Shown here in pieces: positions 1 through 7,675 of a stretch of 64,000 nucleotides of DNA. Position 1 is the first letter of the stretch. Every line of letters begins with the position of its first letter. The DNA is from Rahnella inusitata (GTDB lineage Bacteria > Pseudomonadota > Gammaproteobacteria > Enterobacterales > Enterobacteriaceae): assembly GCF_003263515.1 (NCBI RefSeq), contig NZ_JYDE01000017.1, forward strand, positions 248,001-312,000, written 5' to 3'. Under the pieces are notes generated by a model. That model searched no databases and was not told the DNA's origin. It was given only the letters and a program-made list of their open reading frames with translations. The translations under genes and the position numbers were made by a program.

Positions 1-1390
1 TGCCGTGGCGGGCCATCTCGGTCATCAGAAAATGCGCAGCGTCCAGATCGTCATTGATCGCCATATCGTGCGCCAGCGTGACCAGATCTTTAGCGGGTTT
101 TTCGTCGCCGGATTGCTGCATCAGCGACCACGCGTGATCCATCAATCCGCTGCACAACTCCGGTTTTGCCGGTAATCCATATAAACCCGAGTGAAGCGCA
201 GCGGCGGCAAAGGCCACCAGCGTCGGGTTATTGGCCTGACTGAGCGCGCGGGTGAGAAGCTGCGTAAGAACCGGCAAACCTTCTTCATTACCGTTCGCCA
301 GCACCGCGCGGGAGATAAACATCGTGGCGAAATGCCCCGGCATGGCCTGCGCTGAAACGGCAAACAGATCGTGATAAACGGCTAATCCGGCCTGATCGTC
401 ATCCTGCCAGTAGGCGATGCAAATACCTGCCAGATCCAGCAAACGGATGCGTGTGTCGGGGTCGAGAGATTGCGAGAGTAAATCAGCCAGACGTTGTTGT
501 AATTCGAGGGCACGCGGCGATTCACGATCGGCAATATCGCCAGACAGCGCATCGCAAAGGGCATTCGCGCGAAACTGATTGCGTTCTTCTTCGCTGAATT
601 CCGCACACAGCGGGCTGTCGATAATCAGCATCTGTTGCTCGTCGCTGCCGCCCCAGAAGGCGGAATGGAACAACAAATAGGATTCCATGGTGCCGACGTC
701 GGCATGACGTACCGACATCGCCATGCGCAGCCAGTGATCCACCGCTTCTTCACCGGCTTTGCGGGTATCGTGTAAAGCGGCGGGCAAGTTTTGCGGCCAG
801 TGCGTGGCGGGTTCAAACCCGAGGGCGTGGAGGTGAGCGACACCAGCCTGCCAGATTTCACTGCCCTGAATCGAAAACTTTTCATGCAAGGGTAATGGGA
901 TTTCACCGGCGAACAGGGATTTCAGCCAGTAGGGTTCGCCGAAGCCGCCGCTGAGATTCATCATATGGCGGTAGGCGTGTGTCGGGCGCTGATGCAATTT
1001 AATTGCGCGTAAAAAAGCCAGAACGGCGTAGTCGCAGCACAACTGCGCGCCCAGCCACTGGTGATCCTCCACTTCCCGACCGGCCTGCGTCTGGCGGATA
1101 AGCCATGCATTTTCATGCCAGACCATACCGAGTAAGACGTGGGCGTGATAACTCTGCGGGCATTGCTGCGCCCAGTCGCTGAGAATTTCCAGCGGATTGA
1201 GCGGAGGGGATTCGGTACCGGTAAACAGCGTCGCCGGGTGCATCAGCAGGCCGTAAACGCTGAGATCGTCAGTCTGGTTCTGCCAGCCACGCATCAGTGA
1301 CAACAGCCACTCGTCGAGTTTTAGAAAACGGCGGGTTGCCAGCAGCATTCTGGCTTTGGATATGTTGTCGGACTGATCCTGTTGTGGCAT
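1..1390 (-). CDS. DUF4034-like protein, C-terminus cut by window edge
   Basis: An open frame runs from an ATG at 1390 leftwards to the window edge without a stop (at least 463 codons). A GGGA ribosome site precedes the ATG. The product is soluble, rich in Trp, Leu and Ala, with no signal peptide or membrane segment, and has an alpha-helical, TPR-like character in its second half. The N-terminal part (a Trp-rich stretch around residues 60-100 with the motif HAHVLLG) resembles the DUF4034 family as I remember it; function unknown. In E. coli rcsD lies on this side of micF/ompC, so this gene marks a different neighbourhood. Gene reality is very likely; the family name is tentative. Confidence 0.7.
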   Translation of the reverse strand, partial: MPQQDQSDNISKARMLLATRRFLKLDEWLLSLMRGWQNQTDDLSVYGLLMHPATLFTGTESPPLNPLEILSDWAQQCPQSYHAHVLLGMVWHENAWLIRQTQAGREVEDHQWLGAQLCCDYAVLAFLRAIKLHQRPTHAYRHMMNLSGGFGEPYWLKSLFAGEIPLPLHEKFSIQGSEIWQAGVAHLHALGFEPATHWPQNLPAALHDTRKAGEEAVDHWLRMAMSVRHADVGTMESYLLFHSAFWGGSDEQQMLIIDSPLCAEFSEEERNQFRANALCDALSGDIADRESPRALELQQRLADLLSQSLDPDTRIRLLDLAGICIAYWQDDDQAGLAVYHDLFAVSAQAMPGHFATMFISRAVLANGNEEGLPVLTQLLTRALSQANNPTLVAFAAAALHSGLYGLPAKPELCSGLMDHAWSLMQQSGDEKPAKDLVTLAHDMAINDDLDAAHFLMTEMARHG

Positions 1391-1728
1391 GAGTTTCCCT
1401 GAACGGTTATGAAGCCTGAACTGTCGGATAATGAAGGTATAACGTGGCAACGCAGTCTAACGTTGTTGAGTGCGCAGATCAGCGAGATTGCTCTGACTTT
1501 GCTTATACTACCGGATCCGTTCCTGAGTGACGAACAAACCCTGCATAATTTATCGGTTAATAATCAGGCTTTATTTCCTTTCTAATTCCGCCATTTAGAT
1601 ATCAGATATTAATAAAATGCGGGTGTGAAATAAGGAGAAAGCGTGAATTAATTGTGGAGGAGTAATGTCGATATGTGTAATAACCACTGCGAAGTAATAT
1701 CACCTGTCGTAATCATATTTTAAAAAGC
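1391..1728. other. Intergenic region between the DUF4034-like gene and micF
   Basis: AT-rich gap with no recognised gene. It contains a strong Shine-Dalgarno-like GGAGGAG at about 1656-1662 followed by an ATG at 1665 that opens a frame of only ten codons ending at 1697. This is not called as a gene. No terminator is evident apart from the micF hairpin at the right edge. Confidence 0.5.
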
Positions 1729-1813
1729 AAAAAAAAACCGACCACAATGGGTCGGCTGTTGTTTCCACAAAACGGGGAATGAGGGTAATTCAATAACAAA
1801 TAATGATGATAGC
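1729..1813 (-). ncRNA. micF: MicF antisense RNA
   Basis: Divergent from ompC, as in E. coli. On the minus strand the RNA would start GCTATCATCATTA (1813-1801), identical to the E. coli MicF 5' end that pairs with ompF mRNA. It ends in a rho-independent terminator: stem CCGACC/GGTCGG (1738-1743 with 1750-1755) followed by nine U. The predicted length is about 85 nt against 93 nt in E. coli. MicF represses the translation of ompF and other mRNAs with Hfq. Sequence between the seed and the terminator is diverged. Identification rests on the seed, the terminator and the position beside ompC. Confidence 0.88.
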
Positions 1814-1960
1814 GAGATGAAGTATATATTAATGCTGAGGATTTGCTTTATCAGTTAGTGCGGTAACTATCTGAGTTATTTTATTGATTTTAAACGTAAT
1901 TGTATAAAATTAGCTTTGCGTGCTTTATTTTAACATAGATAAATAGAGGTAAATTTACTG

Positions 1961-1985
1961 TTTTTAAATATCTTGTTACATCTTA
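1961..1985 (+). promoter_or_regulatory. Probable OmpR-binding box upstream of ompC
   Basis: The stretch TTTAAATATCTTGTTACATC (1963-1982) matches the general OmpR/C1 pattern of the E. coli ompC and ompF promoters (TTTAC-n5-TGnnACAT). It lies between the divergent micF and ompC starts, about 185 bp before the ompC ATG, where OmpR sites are found in E. coli. This is pattern matching by eye; further C2/C3 boxes were not resolved. Confidence 0.5.
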
Positions 1986-2168
1986 CTGTATATAGGAAAT
2001 GTCTTAACTAACTTGGTAGCATTTTCTCTCTGGATTAATAGTAATTATAACCAGAGAATGAATTTGCCATGTCGGGCCAAAAATTAAAAAAGTTTTACCT
2101 CAGTAAAAAAGTAAAAAAGATACTTTACATTCAGTGGCACGGCTCGACACCTATCGAGGATAAATAAA

Positions 2169-3296
2169 ATGAAACTCCGTGTTCTCTCGCTCATGATCCC
2201 AGCATTAGTAGTGGCGGGCTCAGCAAGTGCGGCAGAAGTCTATAATAAAGATGGCAACAAACTGGACCTTTACGGTCTGGTTGACGGTTTACACTATTTT
2301 TCCAACAACGCCGGTTCTGACGGCGATCAGAGCTACATTCGTTTAGGTTTCAAAGGTGAAACGCAGATAACCGACCAACTGACCGGCTATGGACAGTGGG
2401 AATATCAGGTTCAGGCCAACCAGGCTGAGAGCTCTGACGACGGCGATCGCGCCTTCACCCGTTATGGGTTTGCCGGTCTGAAATTTGGTGATATGGGCTC
2501 ATTTGACTATGGTCGTAACAACGGCGTGCTGTACGACGTCGCGGCGTGGACCGACATGCAGCCAGAGTTCGATGGATCCACTTATGGCGCGGACCAGTTC
2601 CTCTTCCAGCGTACCAACGGCGTAGCGACCTACCGTAACGATAACTTCTTCGGCATGGTTGATGGCCTGCACTTTGCCCTGCAATATCAGGGTAAAAACG
2701 ACAGCGGCGGCGGTGAACCGGGTACGCGTGATGTGCTGACCCAGAACGGTGATGGTTACGGGATGTCCCTGAGCTACGATATTGGCGCTGGCGTCAGCGT
2801 GGCGGGTGCCTTCTTCAACTCTGACCGTACTGACGAGCAAAACTCTGCACCGGGGATCATGGGCGACGGCAAAAAAGCCGAAGGCTATACCGGTGGCCTG
2901 AAATATGACGCCAACAACGTCTATCTGGCCGCAATGTTCACTCAGGCGTACAACGCTTCCCGCTTCGGTTCTACCGATTCAGAAGCTTACGGTTATGCGA
3001 ATGAGTCTCAGGCATTCGAAGCCTACGCCAGCTACCAGTTCGACTTCGGTCTGCGTCCGTTCGTGGCGTATAACCAGACTCGCGGTAAAGATTTAGGCAC
3101 AGACCGTCTGGGTAATAACTACCAGGATCAGGATCTGGTCAAATTCGTCGATCTGGGTGCGACCTATTACTTCAACAAAAACATGTCGGCCTACGTTGAC
3201 TACAAAATCAACCTGATCGACAGCAGCACCTTCACCGACAACGCTGGTATCAATACCGATGACGTGACGGCGGTGGGTCTGGTTTACCAGTTCTAA
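2169..3296 (+). CDS. ompC: Outer membrane porin OmpC
   Basis: Trimeric general diffusion porin of 375 aa. The signal peptide ends ...GSASA (residue 21), and the mature protein begins [15 protein letters not shown], as in E. coli OmpC. Typical features are the [10 protein letters not shown] strand, the loop-3 constriction segment around [26 protein letters not shown] near the end, and a C-terminal Phe (GLVYQF) needed for BAM-dependent assembly. The start is fixed by a GAGG site at 2156-2159 and the signal peptide. Assignment to OmpC rather than OmpF rests on sequence and on the adjacent divergent micF. Expression is expected to be EnvZ/OmpR controlled. It is monocistronic, with its own terminator. 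Confidence 0.95.
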   Translation: MKLRVLSLMIPALVVAGSASAAEVYNKDGNKLDLYGLVDGLHYFSNNAGSDGDQSYIRLGFKGETQITDQLTGYGQWEYQVQANQAESSDDGDRAFTRYGFAGLKFGDMGSFDYGRNNGVLYDVAAWTDMQPEFDGSTYGADQFLFQRTNGVATYRNDNFFGMVDGLHFALQYQGKNDSGGGEPGTRDVLTQNGDGYGMSLSYDIGAGVSVAGAFFNSDRTDEQNSAPGIMGDGKKAEGYTGGLKYDANNVYLAAMFTQAYNASRFGSTDSEAYGYANESQAFEAYASYQFDFGLRPFVAYNQTRGKDLGTDRLGNNYQDQDLVKFVDLGATYYFNKNMSAYVDYKINLIDSSTFTDNAGINTDDVTAVGLVYQF

Positions 3297-3360
3297 GCGT
3301 GCCTTTCTCAGACACAGAATGCGTTTAGAATTGTGCAGTAAAGAATGAGCAGTAAAAGAG

Positions 3361-3387
3361 CGCGGCCATCAGTGGCCGCGTTTTTTT
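3361..3387 (+). terminator. ompC rho-independent terminator
   Basis: A GC-rich perfect stem GCGGCCA/TGGCCGC (within 3361-3380) is followed by seven T (3381-3387), about 65 bp after the ompC stop. Confidence 0.9.
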
Positions 3388-3466
3388 ATGGGCACGATTT
3401 GGCGTGAGAACCCCGCTAAACGCCGCTATTGTGTCGGGAGTATTTTCTTCTACAGCCGAGGTCAGT

Positions 3467-3934
3467 ATGTCAATCAAACCACCGTTACCGCCATTCACCC
3501 GCGAAAGCGCCATCGAAAAAATCCGTCTGGCCGAAGATGCGTGGAACAGCCGCGATCCACAGCGGGTCAGTCAGGTTTATTCAGCCGATACCCGCTGGCG
3601 CAACCGCAGCGAATTCGTTGAGGGGCAGGAAGCCGTCGTCGCATTTTTACAACGCAAATGGGCGAAAGAACTGGAATACCGTTTGATTAAAGAACTTTGG
3701 GCCTTTGACGGCGCGCGGATTGCGGTGCGCTTTGCCTATGAATGGAAAGATGATTCCGGCAACTGGTTCCGCAGCTTTGGTAACGAAAACTGGGAGTTTA
3801 ACGAACAGGGGCAGATGTTTGCGCGTCACGCCTGTATCAACGATTTACCGATTCAGGAAAGTGAACGCCAGTTCCACTGGCCGCTGGGGCGCAGGCCGGA
3901 TACGCATCCCGGCCTGAGTGACATGGGGTTCTGA
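3467..3934 (+). CDS. DUF1348 / SnoaL-like NTF2-fold protein
   Basis: 155-aa soluble protein of the DUF1348 family within the NTF2-like superfamily. Recognisable segments are [10 protein letters not shown] near residue 22, [13 protein letters not shown] near 38-50, [23 protein letters not shown] near 90-112, and the terminal arginine-histidine-rich [15 protein letters not shown]. The biochemical role of the family is not established. I chose the ATG at 3467 because it has a GAG-G site five bases upstream; an in-frame upstream ATG at 3404 lacks one. The gene ends six bases before the convergent AraC-type gene. Confidence 0.85.
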   Translation: MSIKPPLPPFTRESAIEKIRLAEDAWNSRDPQRVSQVYSADTRWRNRSEFVEGQEAVVAFLQRKWAKELEYRLIKELWAFDGARIAVRFAYEWKDDSGNWFRSFGNENWEFNEQGQMFARHACINDLPIQESERQFHWPLGRRPDTHPGLSDMGF

Positions 3935-3939
3935 CAGCC

Positions 3940-4326
3940 TCAGGCTGATTTCTGGTGGATCAAATGCAGCGGGGGAGAAACATCGAGTTTGATGTCGGGG
4001 TTTTGGCGGAATTCATGGGGCGTAATGTTGAAACGCTTGCGGAACATGTAGGTGAAATGCGACTGCGAGCCGAATCCGAAATCCATCGCAATATCAAAAA
4101 TCGGTGTTTCACTGCTGCTCAGCTGATAGACAGCGCTCGCCAGACGACGTTCTCTGATGTACTTCCCCAGAGAAATGCCTGTCGATTCCTTGAACAGTTT
4201 TTGCATGTGCCAGAGCGAATAGCCTGAGTACTCAGCCAGTTCTTCGAGGTGGATCACGCGGCCAAGGTGGCCTTCGATCCATTTGCTGAGTGCGCTGACG
4301 ATTGCGAGATGAATGTCTTGAGCCAT
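3940..4326 (-). CDS. AraC-family regulator, MarA/SoxS/Rob type
   Basis: 128 aa consisting only of the AraC DNA-binding domain with its two helix-turn-helix motifs (first around residues 28-50, EELAEYSGYSLWHMQKLF; second around 78-100, IFDIAMDFGFGSQSHFTYMF). The pattern LGKYIRERRL matches the linker of MarA, SoxS and Rob. There is no effector domain, so activity would be set by expression level. The family activates multidrug efflux, redox and envelope genes. Its length is close to MarA (127 aa), but no marR or soxR is adjacent, so I do not assign a symbol. The start ATG at 4326 has only a weak ribosome site. Confidence 0.88.
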   Translation of the reverse strand: MAQDIHLAIVSALSKWIEGHLGRVIHLEELAEYSGYSLWHMQKLFKESTGISLGKYIRERRLASAVYQLSSSETPIFDIAMDFGFGSQSHFTYMFRKRFNITPHEFRQNPDIKLDVSPPLHLIHQKSA

Positions 4327-4413
4327 AACCAGTCTGTATTAATGTCGAATATCGCTATTATACACGACTTCGCTCTGATGGCGTTGCAGGTGTTGCTCAG
4401 GAAAGTGGGGAAC

Positions 4414-4459
4414 AAAATGGCCCGCAGAGCAGAACTGCGCGTGCAGCCTGGGGGGCCAT
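4414..4459 (-). terminator. Possible terminator after the small-protein pair
   Basis: On the minus strand ATGGCCC (4459-4453) can pair with GGGCCAT (4423-4417) around a GC-rich 29-nt loop, followed by TTTTGTT. It sits directly after the stop of the 35-aa protein. The large loop makes it a moderate candidate. Confidence 0.45.
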
Positions 4460-4462
4460 GAT

Positions 4463-4570
4463 TTAGCGTAACAGGATCCAGTGAATTAACCGGGCAATGC
4501 CATCGTCCAGAAGTACCATTCCGGCGAGAATAAGAACGATCAGAATGATAAAGTTCTTACGCGTTGGCAT
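4463..4570 (-). CDS. Small membrane protein, 35 aa
   Basis: A 35-codon frame starting at an ATG (4570) with a well-placed TGAGGTAG ribosome site. It encodes a basic N-terminus (MPTRKN), one hydrophobic helix (about residues 7-21, FIILIVLILAGMVLL), and a short tail DDGIARLIHWILLR. The layout is that of single-pass inner-membrane small proteins of Enterobacterales. I do not recognise the family. It lies 12 nt after the stop of another small membrane protein (29 aa), so the two are probably co-transcribed. The good ribosome site, basic-hydrophobic design and pairing support a real gene; no homologue check was possible. Confidence 0.65.
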   Translation of the reverse strand: MPTRKNFIILIVLILAGMVLLDDGIARLIHWILLR

Positions 4571-4582
4571 AAGCTACCTCAG

Positions 4583-4672
4583 TTACCAGGGGCCACTGCC
4601 CTGCATATTCAGTGCAATAACAGCCAGACACACCACAACAAAGACCAGCAAAACGATAAAAAGGCGTTTCAT
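4583..4672 (-). CDS. Small membrane protein, 29 aa
   Basis: A 29-codon frame: MKRLF followed by a continuous hydrophobic segment (IVLLVFVVVCLAVIALNM, about residues 6-23) and a short polar tail QGSGPW. It is predicted to span the inner membrane once with the N-terminus inside. The ribosome site is weak (AGGCTC, about 12 nt upstream). It directly precedes the 35-aa small protein on the same strand. A perfect 23-bp palindrome (4728-4750) lies about 56 bp before its start and may control the pair. The family is not recognised. Confidence 0.58.
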   Translation of the reverse strand: MKRLFIVLLVFVVVCLAVIALNMQGSGPW

Positions 4673-4727
4673 TGTTTTTTATCAGAGCCTGAGCTCTTCC
4701 TCCAGCATAGGGAAATCATCTGCAAGT

Positions 4728-4750
4728 TTCCTGAAACTGAGTTTCAGGAA
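4728..4750. promoter_or_regulatory. Perfect 23-bp palindrome upstream of the small-protein pair
   Basis: TTCCTGAAACT (4728-4738) and AGTTTCAGGAA (4740-4750) are exact inverted repeats around a single G. It lies between the end of the PBP3-like gene and the start of the 29-aa gene. No U-run follows on either strand, so an operator is more likely than a terminator. The cognate regulator is unknown; the half-site resembles but does not match a Cra site. Confidence 0.5.
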
Positions 4751-4811
4751 TCAAATCACGCGAACGTTAACCCTATTTCCCCCACAAATCCAGTGAACTT
4801 GTGACGCAGAT

Positions 4812-6584
4812 CTACCCTTCAGTCGCCGGACGCCTCACCAGATCGGTCTTCTGCCCGCCGTTGATGATGGTGGTTGGCGGCGTTTCAGGCACCAGCGCGT
4901 CAGGGGCGATGTTCATGTGGTTGAGCACTTCACCCATGATTTGTCCGAAGATAGGGCCTGCCACCGAGCCACCGAAGTGTTTACCTGCCTGCGGATTGTT
5001 GACCATGACCACCAGCGCCACGCGCGGATTACTCGCCGGTGCGACGCCAGCCGTGTAGTTGATATAACCGCCGTCGTATTTGCCGCTGGCGCCCATTTTT
5101 TCTGCGGTACCGGTTTTGATAGCCAGCCGATAACCGGGAACCGCCGCACTCAGGCCAGAGCCGCCGGGCAGGGCGTCACTTTCCATCATGTGAATCACGG
5201 TGCGCACTACATCAGCGGACATAATGCGGGTGCCGAGAACCGGAGGCGTCACTTTGGTGATCGACAGCGGGCGATAAATACCTTCAGAACCGATGGTGGC
5301 GTATTCGCGGGCGATTTGCAGCGGCGTGACGCGCAGGCCGTAGCCGAAGGAGAACGTGGCGCGTTCGATATCCGCCCAGCGCTCACGGTGCGCCGGGAAG
5401 TAACCGCTGCTCTCGCCGCCGATGCCTAAATCTGTGGCTTTGCCTAAACCGAAGGACTGATAGAGCTGCACCAGCACGTTGGCTGGCATCGCCAGCGCGA
5501 TGTGCGAGACGGCAATATCACTGGATTTCTGCAAAATGCCGGTGATGGTTAACGCAGGCCAGTGGCCGACGTCTCTTATCAGGTGCCCGTTGACGGTGTA
5601 CGGATGGGTATCAAGTACGGAGTCAGGACGGATCATCTTACGTGCCAGACCGGCCATCACCACCAGCGGTTTCACGGTTGAACCCGGCTCGAAGCTGTCG
5701 CTGATGGCGACGTTGCGCATGTCTTTGACCGCCACGCCAGCGTAGTTGTTCGGGTTATAGGACGGGAACGACGCCATGCCTAAAATTTCACCGGTGTTCA
5801 CATCCACCAGTACCGCTGCGCCAGATTCAGCCTGATTGAGCAATACGCCGGTGCGCAGTCGCGAGTACAAAACGTACTGCATAAAGCTGTCGATGCTCAG
5901 GTTGATGGTCGGTGGCTGCTGTGGCGCGACTTCTTTCAATACGCCGATGACGTTACCGTGGCGATCCTGACGGTATTCGCGCATGCCCGGTTTACCTTCT
6001 AGCAGCGCGTTGAAGCCTTTTTCGATACCGTTCAGACCTTCGTTATCGGTGCCCACCACGCCGACCAGATTGGCCGCCGCTTCGCTCATCGGATAGTAAC
6101 GGCTGTCGTCATGGATGCTGCTGATGCCACCCAGATGCAACTGACCGATATCATCGGCAATGCCTTCTTCAATTTTTCGGCCCAGATACACAAAGCGGCG
6201 CTGCGGATCGCTGTTAATGGTTTGCTGTAATTGTGACAGCGGCATATTTAGCGCGGAGGCCAGATACTGCCATTTCGGGCTGTTCAGATCGCTGTGCAAT
6301 TCGAGAATGCGAAAGGGGTCGGCGACAATATCTTTGGAAGCGACGCTTAACGCCAGCGGATGGCCGTTACGGTCGGATATCGTCCCGCGCACGGCGGGAA
6401 TAACGTTGGAACGCAGCGAGCGCGAGTCGGCTTCTTTTTCCAGCATCGGCTGATTGAGCAGTTGCAAATAGCCCACCCGGCCAAGCAAAAGCGCCATGCA
6501 ACAGACAATGCCGAGGCAAATCAGCGCAAAGCGCTTGGCGTAAAAATGGGGTTGGGCGCTGGATTTTTTTGAGCTCGGTGGCAT
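4812..6584 (-). CDS. FtsI/PBP3-like class B penicillin-binding protein (second copy type)
   Basis: 590-aa peptidoglycan transpeptidase with a short cytoplasmic tail, one membrane helix (about residues 18-38), the PBP dimerisation/pedestal domain starting near VRGTISDRNG (66-75), and a C-terminal transpeptidase domain. The active-site motifs are STVK (302-305), SSD (354-356) and KTGT (490-493). E. coli FtsI has SSN at the second motif, so this protein carries Asp for Asn. It is not in a dcw cluster, so it is probably a paralogue comparable to PBP3SAL of Salmonella rather than the essential FtsI. Its C-terminus lacks obvious extensions. The start was chosen at the first ATG that gives the full tail; the ribosome site is weak. 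Confidence 0.9.
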   Translation of the reverse strand: MPPSSKKSSAQPHFYAKRFALICLGIVCCMALLLGRVGYLQLLNQPMLEKEADSRSLRSNVIPAVRGTISDRNGHPLALSVASKDIVADPFRILELHSDLNSPKWQYLASALNMPLSQLQQTINSDPQRRFVYLGRKIEEGIADDIGQLHLGGISSIHDDSRYYPMSEAAANLVGVVGTDNEGLNGIEKGFNALLEGKPGMREYRQDRHGNVIGVLKEVAPQQPPTINLSIDSFMQYVLYSRLRTGVLLNQAESGAAVLVDVNTGEILGMASFPSYNPNNYAGVAVKDMRNVAISDSFEPGSTVKPLVVMAGLARKMIRPDSVLDTHPYTVNGHLIRDVGHWPALTITGILQKSSDIAVSHIALAMPANVLVQLYQSFGLGKATDLGIGGESSGYFPAHRERWADIERATFSFGYGLRVTPLQIAREYATIGSEGIYRPLSITKVTPPVLGTRIMSADVVRTVIHMMESDALPGGSGLSAAVPGYRLAIKTGTAEKMGASGKYDGGYINYTAGVAPASNPRVALVVMVNNPQAGKHFGGSVAGPIFGQIMGEVLNHMNIAPDALVPETPPTTIINGGQKTDLVRRPATEG

Positions 6585-6806
6585 GGCGGTTTCGCAAAGT
6601 CATTGACGCATTTGAAGCGAAAAGCGAAGGTGCGCGGGAACACTAAAACCGGACAAAATCAATCCAGTGTGTACCCATTATATTGCGACTCATCGCTCTG
6701 ATTGATAATGAATTTCGTATATCACCAATATCTTATATTAAGCCCAAGCTATGGATTGTTTATTTCAATTGCGCTTTGTAAGCAAGTGCAACCACAACGC
6801 CGTTTT

Positions 6807-7049
6807 TTATTCGACTGACAGCCATTCGTCGGCTTCTTCGAACATTTCCTCTAGCATTTGGTTTAATTGTGAACGTTCCTGCTTGCTGGCACCGTGGGTG
6901 TTCAGCCCGTTAGCCTGCATCGGCTTCACTTTCACGTCAGCATCCGGGAACATCCGGTGAACGCGTTTGGCCAGCTCGGCTTCAATTTTTTCACTGGCAT
7001 TAGGGATGCCGGACACGTTCCGTTTGTCAAAAATCAGTTCAACCCGCAT
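6807..7049 (-). CDS. dinI: DNA-damage-inducible protein DinI
   Basis: 80-aa acidic protein that binds RecA filaments and modulates the SOS response. The conserved C-terminal acidic helix (NQMLEEMFEEADEWL) and the beta strand with VKVKPMQANGL fit DinI. I chose the ATG at 7049 because GAGGAAAG lies directly upstream and the length then equals E. coli DinI (81 aa); an upstream in-frame start at 7070 would add seven residues with no ribosome site. A LexA box lies about 30 bp upstream of this start. Confidence 0.92.
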   Translation of the reverse strand: MRVELIFDKRNVSGIPNASEKIEAELAKRVHRMFPDADVKVKPMQANGLNTHGASKQERSQLNQMLEEMFEEADEWLSVE

Positions 7050-7077
7050 AACTTTCCTCGTTATTATCAATGTTATT

Positions 7078-7097
7078 AACTGGCTAAATATACAGTA
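7078..7097. promoter_or_regulatory. LexA (SOS) box of dinI
   Basis: CTG at 7080-7082 and CAG at 7093-7095 are separated by exactly ten AT-rich bases (GCTAAATATA), the canonical CTG-N10-CAG LexA operator, continuing into CAGTA like the TACTGT...ACAGTA consensus. It lies just upstream of the dinI start. Confidence 0.88.
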
Positions 7098-7243
7098 ACT
7101 GACCGGGGCGCTCTAGCTGTTTTTCACCGATGGACTGGAATCAGTTTCACCTTTTTGAGCGTAAATTCATGTAATTCGCGGCCCCTGGCTCTTGTGAATG
7201 TTTTGTTGCCAGTTAGAATGGCGCGGATATAGATGAGGGAACT

Positions 7244-7621
7244 GTGAATACACAACGGCGTTCAGCACTGATTTTTTTCTGCCTGGCATGTCTTGTCATA
7301 CTAACTTGTATGACGCAGCGCATCGCCGGGCTGAACGCGTTGACTGCCATTTTGAAGCAGGACGCTGTGACGCAATCAGGTTCACCCGCGCTCAATGAAC
7401 TGCCTTCTGACCTCTCGTCTATTCCCACCCCCTGCGAACTGGCCAGCAAATCGCTGCTGTCTGTGCCGCCATTACTCTTAGAATTTGCATTTCTGGCGCT
7501 GAGCCTGCTGCTGGCCTTTTTGTCACGGGGCAACATGGCGGCCATTCGCTGTCTTCTGCCCGAGGCCGTGCCTGTACCGCGATTGCGGGTACATCTGCGG
7601 CTGTGCGTTTTCCGGGAATAA
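7244..7621 (+). CDS. scsA: ScsA, suppressor of copper sensitivity protein
   Basis: 125-aa membrane protein with a hydrophobic N-terminal segment (about residues 8-24, with three Cys) and a second hydrophobic helix (about 74-92, PPLLLEFAFLALSLLLAFL). It is the first gene of a block that continues with ScsB, ScsC and ScsD, the order of the Salmonella scs locus. Its molecular function is unknown; in Salmonella the locus contributes to copper and peroxide tolerance. It starts with GTG, supported by GAGGGA seven bases upstream. The identification is mostly by context and length. Confidence 0.75.
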   Translation: MNTQRRSALIFFCLACLVILTCMTQRIAGLNALTAILKQDAVTQSGSPALNELPSDLSSIPTPCELASKSLLSVPPLLLEFAFLALSLLLAFLSRGNMAAIRCLLPEAVPVPRLRVHLRLCVFRE

Positions 7622-7675
7622 AAATACGTCTGCGTTGTTCAACAGGACGTGATCTTTTATTTTTGGAGAAAATCT

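Noticed and set aside
2499-2840. Antisense open frame of 113 codons inside ompC
   Set aside because: Shadow frame caused by ompC codon bias; no start signals.
4497-4796. Plus-strand open frame of 99 codons across the small-protein region
   Set aside because: No ribosome site, odd Ser/Arg/Thr-rich composition, and antisense to two better-designed small membrane proteins.
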